Source: Flavobacteriaceae bacterium UBA3591
Lineage (GTDB): Bacteria; Bacteroidota; Bacteroidia; Flavobacteriales; Flavobacteriaceae
Assembly: GCA_002375695.1 (NCBI GenBank)
Contig: DFMO01000011.1
Location: 260,523 to 324,522 of the forward strand
Length of the DNA stretch: 64,000 nucleotides
Direction: 5' to 3'
In this document: one piece after another, positions 60,109 to 64,000 of the stretch
Layout: each line of letters begins with the position of its first letter
Position numbering within the stretch: position 1 is the first letter of the stretch
Made by a program: the position numbers and the translations under genes
Notes under the pieces: model-generated
What the model was told of the DNA's origin: nothing
Seen by the model: the letters and a program-made list of their open reading frames with translations, nothing else
Databases searched by the model: none

Positions 60109-61173
60109 ATGCCCAAAACTACCCCCATTTTATATAACAAGCTAATTTCGTGGTATTTAAAGAATAAACGAGACTTACCTTGGAGAAATTCATCTAACCC
60201 GTATCATATTTGGCTATCCGAAATAATTCTTCAGCAAACCCGTGTAACACAAGGCTTACCGTATTATTTAAAGTTTCTTGAAGCCTACCCTACGGTGCAA
60301 GACTTGGCCAATGCCTCGGAAGACGAAATTTTAAAAACTTGGCAAGGATTAGGCTACTATTCACGAGCTCGAAACCTTCATGCTACCGCCAAAAAAGTGG
60401 CCAACGAGTTAAACGGAAAATTCCCGAATAATTACACCAATTTAATTAAACTTAAAGGTGTTGGTGATTATACCGCAAGTGCTATTGCCAGCATCGCATT
60501 TAACCAACCAAATGCGGTTGTTGACGGTAATGTTTATAGAGTATTATCGCGTATCATTGGAATTTCTACACCTATTAATAGTACTGCGGGGCGAAAAGAG
60601 TTTAAACTACTCGCGCAACAATTAATCAACAAAGATAAACCAGGAACGGCAAACCAAGCAATAATGGAGTTTGGCGCTCGATTTTGCGTTCCACAAAATC
60701 CAGATTGTATAAAATGTATATTTAACGAAAGCTGTTATGCATTTCAACACAAAAAAGTGGCACAATTACCCGTTAAGTTAAAACAGAAGCCTATTAAAAA
60801 GCGGTTTTTTAATTATATGGTTATTCTTTCAGAAAACAATAAAACACTTTTGCAACAACGCTTATCAAAAGGTATTTGGCAAAAGTTATTTGAATTTCCC
60901 TTAATTGAAACTCAAAAAGATGTTACAACTTCAGAATTAGAAAAACTGCCGCAGTTTAAAAATTTTGCAAAGGGAAAAACTATTGAAAACATTACTCTTT
61001 ATAATGACAAACCTATAATTCATAAACTTTCGCATCAACATTTGTACACTAAATTTTGGATTGTTTATTTAAATAATTCCTTAATTGAATCAATTCCTAT
61101 TTCCGATGTAAACAATTATGCCGTACCAACATTGGTCGCCAACTTTGTATCTGAATTTTTTGAAAATTACTAA
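60109..61173 (+). CDS. mutY: A/G-specific adenine glycosylase
   Basis: 354 residues. The helix-hairpin-helix LKGVGDYTASAI (catalytic Asp nearby) and the iron-sulfur cluster ligands in CVPQNPDCIKCIFNESC (Cx6Cx2Cx5C) are complete, with a C-terminal MutT-like domain of about 120 residues that recognises 8-oxoguanine. It removes adenine opposite 8-oxo-G. Divergent from HU and 108 bases upstream of ssb, in the conserved flavobacterial order mutY-ssb-gldE-gldD. Confidence 0.97.
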   Translation: MPKTTPILYNKLISWYLKNKRDLPWRNSSNPYHIWLSEIILQQTRVTQGLPYYLKFLEAYPTVQDLANASEDEILKTWQGLGYYSRARNLHATAKKVANELNGKFPNNYTNLIKLKGVGDYTASAIASIAFNQPNAVVDGNVYRVLSRIIGISTPINSTAGRKEFKLLAQQLINKDKPGTANQAIMEFGARFCVPQNPDCIKCIFNESCYAFQHKKVAQLPVKLKQKPIKKRFFNYMVILSENNKTLLQQRLSKGIWQKLFEFPLIETQKDVTTSELEKLPQFKNFAKGKTIENITLYNDKPIIHKLSHQHLYTKFWIVYLNNSLIESIPISDVNNYAVPTLVANFVSEFFENY

Positions 61174-61281
61174 TATTTCACACACAAATCAAAGAAGATA
61201 ATATTCTATTATAAAAGGCAAAAAAATACCTATATTTAAATCGCAAGATTTACCTTTGTACAAAATTAAAACTATATAATT

Positions 61282-61731
61282 ATGAGTGGAACAATGAACA
61301 AAGTAATGTTAATTGGGCATACTGGCGATGATGTAAAAATGCATTATTTTGAAGGAGGAAATAGCATAGGACGGTTTCCACTTGCCACAAATGAGACCTA
61401 TACAAATAGAAACACCAATGAGCGTGTTACCAATACCGAATGGCACAATATTGTTGTTAGAAATAAGGCTGCAGAAATTTGTGAGAAATATTTAAAAAAA
61501 GGCGATCTAGTTTATATTGAAGGTAGGTTAAAAACACGCAAGTGGCAGGATGATAAAGGGATGGATAGATACAGTACCGAAATTCACTGTACCGATTTTA
61601 CATTTCTTTCACCAAAAGGCGACAGCAATAATCAGGGTGCAAATACCAATGCCCAAGCTAAGCAACAATCGCAACCCACTTCGCAACCACAAACGAATAA
61701 TTCTGCCGAAGAAGACGACTTACCATTTTAA
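61282..61731 (+). CDS. ssb: Single-stranded DNA-binding protein
   Basis: 149 residues. OB fold in the first 110 (MNKVMLIGHTGDDVKMHYFE at the start and VYIEGRLKTRKWQD near 78), a Gln/Asn/Ser-rich linker and the acidic tip EEDDLPF that binds partner proteins. TACCTTTG (61251-61258) is its probable -7 box. It begins the run ssb-gldE-gldD. Confidence 0.97.
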   Translation: MSGTMNKVMLIGHTGDDVKMHYFEGGNSIGRFPLATNETYTNRNTNERVTNTEWHNIVVRNKAAEICEKYLKKGDLVYIEGRLKTRKWQDDKGMDRYSTEIHCTDFTFLSPKGDSNNQGANTNAQAKQQSQPTSQPQTNNSAEEDDLPF

Positions 61732-61752
61732 TGTTTAATAAAAACCGATAAC

Positions 61753-63087
61753 TTGGACACAGAACCCGCTGGTTTATTACACTATATTACCATTTTGGAT
61801 TTTGCCCAAATTACAAGCACCGTTTTACTGTTTGTTCTTTTAATTTGTTCGGCGCTTATTTCGGGTGCCGAGGTAGCATTTTTTTCATTAACACCATCAG
61901 ATTTTGATACAAATGAAGACAAATCCAGTAGTAAAAAGTTAAGCGTTGTTCAACGCCTTTTAGCAAAACCTAAAAAGCTATTGGCTACCATTTTGGTTTC
62001 CAATAATTTTATAAATATTGCAATTGTTTTACTATTTGAGTCATTGAGTACTATTTGGTTTAAAAACTATAATTTTACTTGGGATTTGTATTACTTTCAA
62101 GTAAGTGGTTTGTTTTTATTAAAAGTAGTTTTAGTAACCTTTTTAATATTGTTGTTTGGTGAAATTCTACCAAAAATATACGCCAATAGAAATCGCGTTT
62201 CGTTTGCAATATTTATGGCGCAACCCTTAAATATTTTAGACACGCTTTTGGCACCCATTAGCCTGCCTATGCGTTCGGCTACGTTATTTCTTCATAACAG
62301 ATATGGAAAACAAAAAACAAATATTAGCGTAGATCATTTATCGCAAGCCTTAGAGCTCTCTAACGAAGACACCACTTTTGAGGAACAAAAAATACTTCAA
62401 GGTATCGTTACCTTTGGCAATACCGATACCAAACAGGTAATGAAAAACCGGATGGACATTTTTGCCTTAAACGAAGACCTATCCTTTAAACAAATATTAC
62501 CAGAAATTATTCAGCACGGTTATTCGCGTATTCCTGTGTATAAAGATAGTATGGACAATATTACGGGTGTTTTATACGTAAAAGACCTCATTCCATATAC
62601 AGATCGAAAAGTTTTGGATTGGAAAACCTTAATTCGCGATGCATATTTTGTTCCCGAAAACAAAAAACTCGACGACCTTCTCAACGAGTTTAAAGAGATG
62701 AAAATGCACTTGGCAATAGTTGTTGATGAATACGGCGGCACCAGCGGATTAATTTCACTTGAAGATATTATAGAAGAAATTGTAGGTGAAATAAGTGATG
62801 AGTTTGACGATGAAGATTTAATATTCTCAAAACTAGACGACAATACTTTTGTTTTTGAAGGAAAAACCCCTTTAAAAGACTTTTATAAAGTAATAAAATT
62901 AGAAAACCCCGAAATATTTGAAAACGAAAAAGGCGAAGCCGAAACCGTGGCAGGTTTTTTATTAGAAATTTCAAAAGGTTTTCCGAAGAAAAACGAGATA
63001 ATATCTTTTCACAATTATGCGTTTACCATAGAAGCGTTTGAAGGAAAGCGCATTAAACAAATAAAACTTACCATTGAAAGTAATTAA
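61753..63087 (+). CDS. gldE: Gliding-motility-associated protein GldE
   Basis: 444 residues from a TTG start at 61753; no other Met follows until far into the membrane domain, and the MDTEP-type beginning is the one seen in GldE. The DUF21 membrane domain (about 15-190, with SALISGAEVAFFSLTPSDF) is followed by two CBS domains (about 205-325) and a CorC/HlyC transporter-associated domain. Its partner gldD starts inside it (14-base overlap). The metal- or ion-handling role of the CorC family is known, but how GldE supports gliding is not. Confidence 0.92.
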   Translation: MDTEPAGLLHYITILDFAQITSTVLLFVLLICSALISGAEVAFFSLTPSDFDTNEDKSSSKKLSVVQRLLAKPKKLLATILVSNNFINIAIVLLFESLSTIWFKNYNFTWDLYYFQVSGLFLLKVVLVTFLILLFGEILPKIYANRNRVSFAIFMAQPLNILDTLLAPISLPMRSATLFLHNRYGKQKTNISVDHLSQALELSNEDTTFEEQKILQGIVTFGNTDTKQVMKNRMDIFALNEDLSFKQILPEIIQHGYSRIPVYKDSMDNITGVLYVKDLIPYTDRKVLDWKTLIRDAYFVPENKKLDDLLNEFKEMKMHLAIVVDEYGGTSGLISLEDIIEEIVGEISDEFDDEDLIFSKLDDNTFVFEGKTPLKDFYKVIKLENPEIFENEKGEAETVAGFLLEISKGFPKKNEIISFHNYAFTIEAFEGKRIKQIKLTIESN

Positions 63088-63637
63088 TTATATTTCTGTT
63101 CTAGCCATTAGTCTATTTACACTTGTTTCCTGCCAAGACGAGGTTTTGGTGAAACCGTCGGCTATGCTGCGTTTAGACTATCCCACACCACAGTACGACG
63201 TGCTTAATTCTACGTGCCCGTACACTTTTTTAGTTAACCAAAACACCAAAATAGAACTTAAACAAAATTGCGGCCTAAATATTAACTATCCACAAATGAA
63301 GGCCACACTCTATTTAACGTATCGTGACGTACGCAATAACAATTTAGACTCTTTGCTTCAAGATGCTCAAAAATTGGCTTATGACCATACAATAAAAGCC
63401 AATAGTATTCCAGAACAGCCCTTTGTAAACCCAGAAAAACAGGTTTATGGTATGTTTTATATGATTAATGGAAATGCAGCTAGCCAAACACAATTTTACG
63501 TTACCGATAGTATAAACCATTTTCTAACCGGTGCTTTGTATTTTGATGCTAAACCAAATTTTGATTCTATCTATCCAGCGGTTGTATACCTAAGAGAAGA
63601 TATAAGACGCATCATGGAAACCGTTAGCTGGAAGTAA
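63074..63637 (+). CDS. gldD: Gliding-motility lipoprotein GldD
   Basis: 187 residues. TTG start at 63074, overlapping gldE by 14 bases. A lipoprotein signal ends LVSC, with C20 lipidated, then KPSAMLRLDYPTPQYDVLN and YGMFYMINGNAASQTQFYV match GldD. GldD is required for gliding in Flavobacterium johnsoniae, so this lineage probably glides or keeps a related type IX-linked machinery. No other gld genes are in the window. Confidence 0.93.
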   Translation: MKVINYISVLAISLFTLVSCQDEVLVKPSAMLRLDYPTPQYDVLNSTCPYTFLVNQNTKIELKQNCGLNINYPQMKATLYLTYRDVRNNNLDSLLQDAQKLAYDHTIKANSIPEQPFVNPEKQVYGMFYMINGNAASQTQFYVTDSINHFLTGALYFDAKPNFDSIYPAVVYLREDIRRIMETVSWK

Positions 63638-63725
63638 AAAATTTAATTCTCGTTAAAAAAGTTAGCACGCAATTAACGATTGGTTCACCAAGATTTTGTA
63701 ACTTTTGACTGTAAATTAAATAGTT

Positions 63726-64000
63726 ATGTTCAAAGTTTATTCTCGTTACGGCTTGTGGATTGCAATAGCATTAATTGCATATTTTTTACTTTTAAAAATC
63801 GTTGGCTTTCACCAATACCCTATTTTAAGTAGTGTGAATGGCTTAATTTTTGGCGCAGGAATCTTTTTGGCAATGAAGAAATACGCTTCCTATCAAACCA
63901 ATTTTAAGTATGAAAAGGGTTTTGAAGTTGGTCTTTTAGCAGGCGGATTGGCCTCCATTTTATTTACTGTTTTCATGGCTGTGTATATGTATCAAATAGA
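63726..64000 (+). CDS. DUF4199 membrane protein, N-terminal part (cut by the window end)
   Basis: Partial: 91 codons from the ATG at 63726 before the sequence stops. Three hydrophobic helices are visible (about 8-26, 33-49 and 68-88), with VYSRYGLWIAIALIAYFLLL at the start and a KKYASYQTNFKYEKGFEVG loop, characteristic of DUF4199 proteins. A TCGTTAA...TTAACGA inverted repeat at 63650-63679 lies in the gap after gldD. Function unknown. Confidence 0.8.
   Translation, partial: MFKVYSRYGLWIAIALIAYFLLLKIVGFHQYPILSSVNGLIFGAGIFLAMKKYASYQTNFKYEKGFEVGLLAGGLASILFTVFMAVYMYQI

Overview
The window is a contiguous stretch of an AT-rich chromosome from a gliding-type member of the Bacteroidota, almost certainly Flavobacteriaceae. 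The pointers are the gliding-motility genes gldE and gldD next to mutY and ssb, the families DUF3098, DUF3127, DUF4199, DUF4270 and DUF4301, a eukaryotic-type single-chain glycyl-tRNA synthetase, atpD-atpC apart from the other ATP synthase genes, the general lack of Shine-Dalgarno sequences, and several promoters of the Bacteroidota form TTG-N(17-23)-TAnnTTTG. I cannot name a genus. There is no rRNA, tRNA, insertion sequence, phage or CRISPR array. Genes are dense and intact; no gap free of genes exceeds 300 bases.

Layout. 1-5.2 kb: hemD, pckA, a DUF423 membrane protein, a saccharopine-dehydrogenase-like enzyme and a membrane zinc peptidase. 5.2-11 kb: leuS, then the operon ftsX-DUF3098-uppP-truB. 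11-17.6 kb: a TonB-like protein, tag, aat, an SSB-tipped DUF3127 protein, a flavin reductase, a histidine kinase overlapping a small zinc-ribbon membrane protein, a HIT protein and greA. 17.6-24 kb: a lipoprotein, then a thiamine-related region: a TonB-dependent receptor under a TPP riboswitch with terminator, arfB-DUF4301, and the operon thiamine-binding protein/PnuC-type transporter/NadR-like kinase. 24-29 kb: PcrB-type synthase and phosphopantetheinyl transferase, then ahcY behind a structured leader, a methionine-type aminotransferase and an omega-amidase-type nitrilase. 29-42.5 kb: Ig-like lipoprotein, comF, coiled-coil membrane protein, glyS, a very large outer-membrane protein, exodeoxyribonuclease III, aldo/keto reductase, acyl-CoA dehydrogenase and radA. 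42.5-54 kb: a propeller-type sensor kinase with its response regulator, a hydrolase-like protein lacking its serine, panC-panD-flippase-like operon, and a GT5-fragment/DUF4270/glmS run. 54-64 kb: atpD-atpC, a cupin/JmjC-like protein, recX, rng, a 30-residue extremely basic protein, HU, mutY, ssb, gldE, gldD and a DUF4199 protein cut by the window end.

Working together: pckA, leuS, glyS, truB, greA, radA, atpDC and rng are housekeeping. ahcY, the aminotransferase and the nitrilase plausibly share methionine-cycle and salvage chemistry. The receptor, transporter, binding protein and kinase plausibly form a vitamin-salvage route, probably for thiamine. I did not find an obvious new multi-gene system. 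The best leads are the leader upstream of ahcY, the ambiguous substrate of the vitamin operon, the SSB-like tail on the DUF3127 protein, the 30-residue basic protein and the two apparently disabled or truncated enzyme homologues (hydrolase with Asp in place of Ser, glycogen synthase half).
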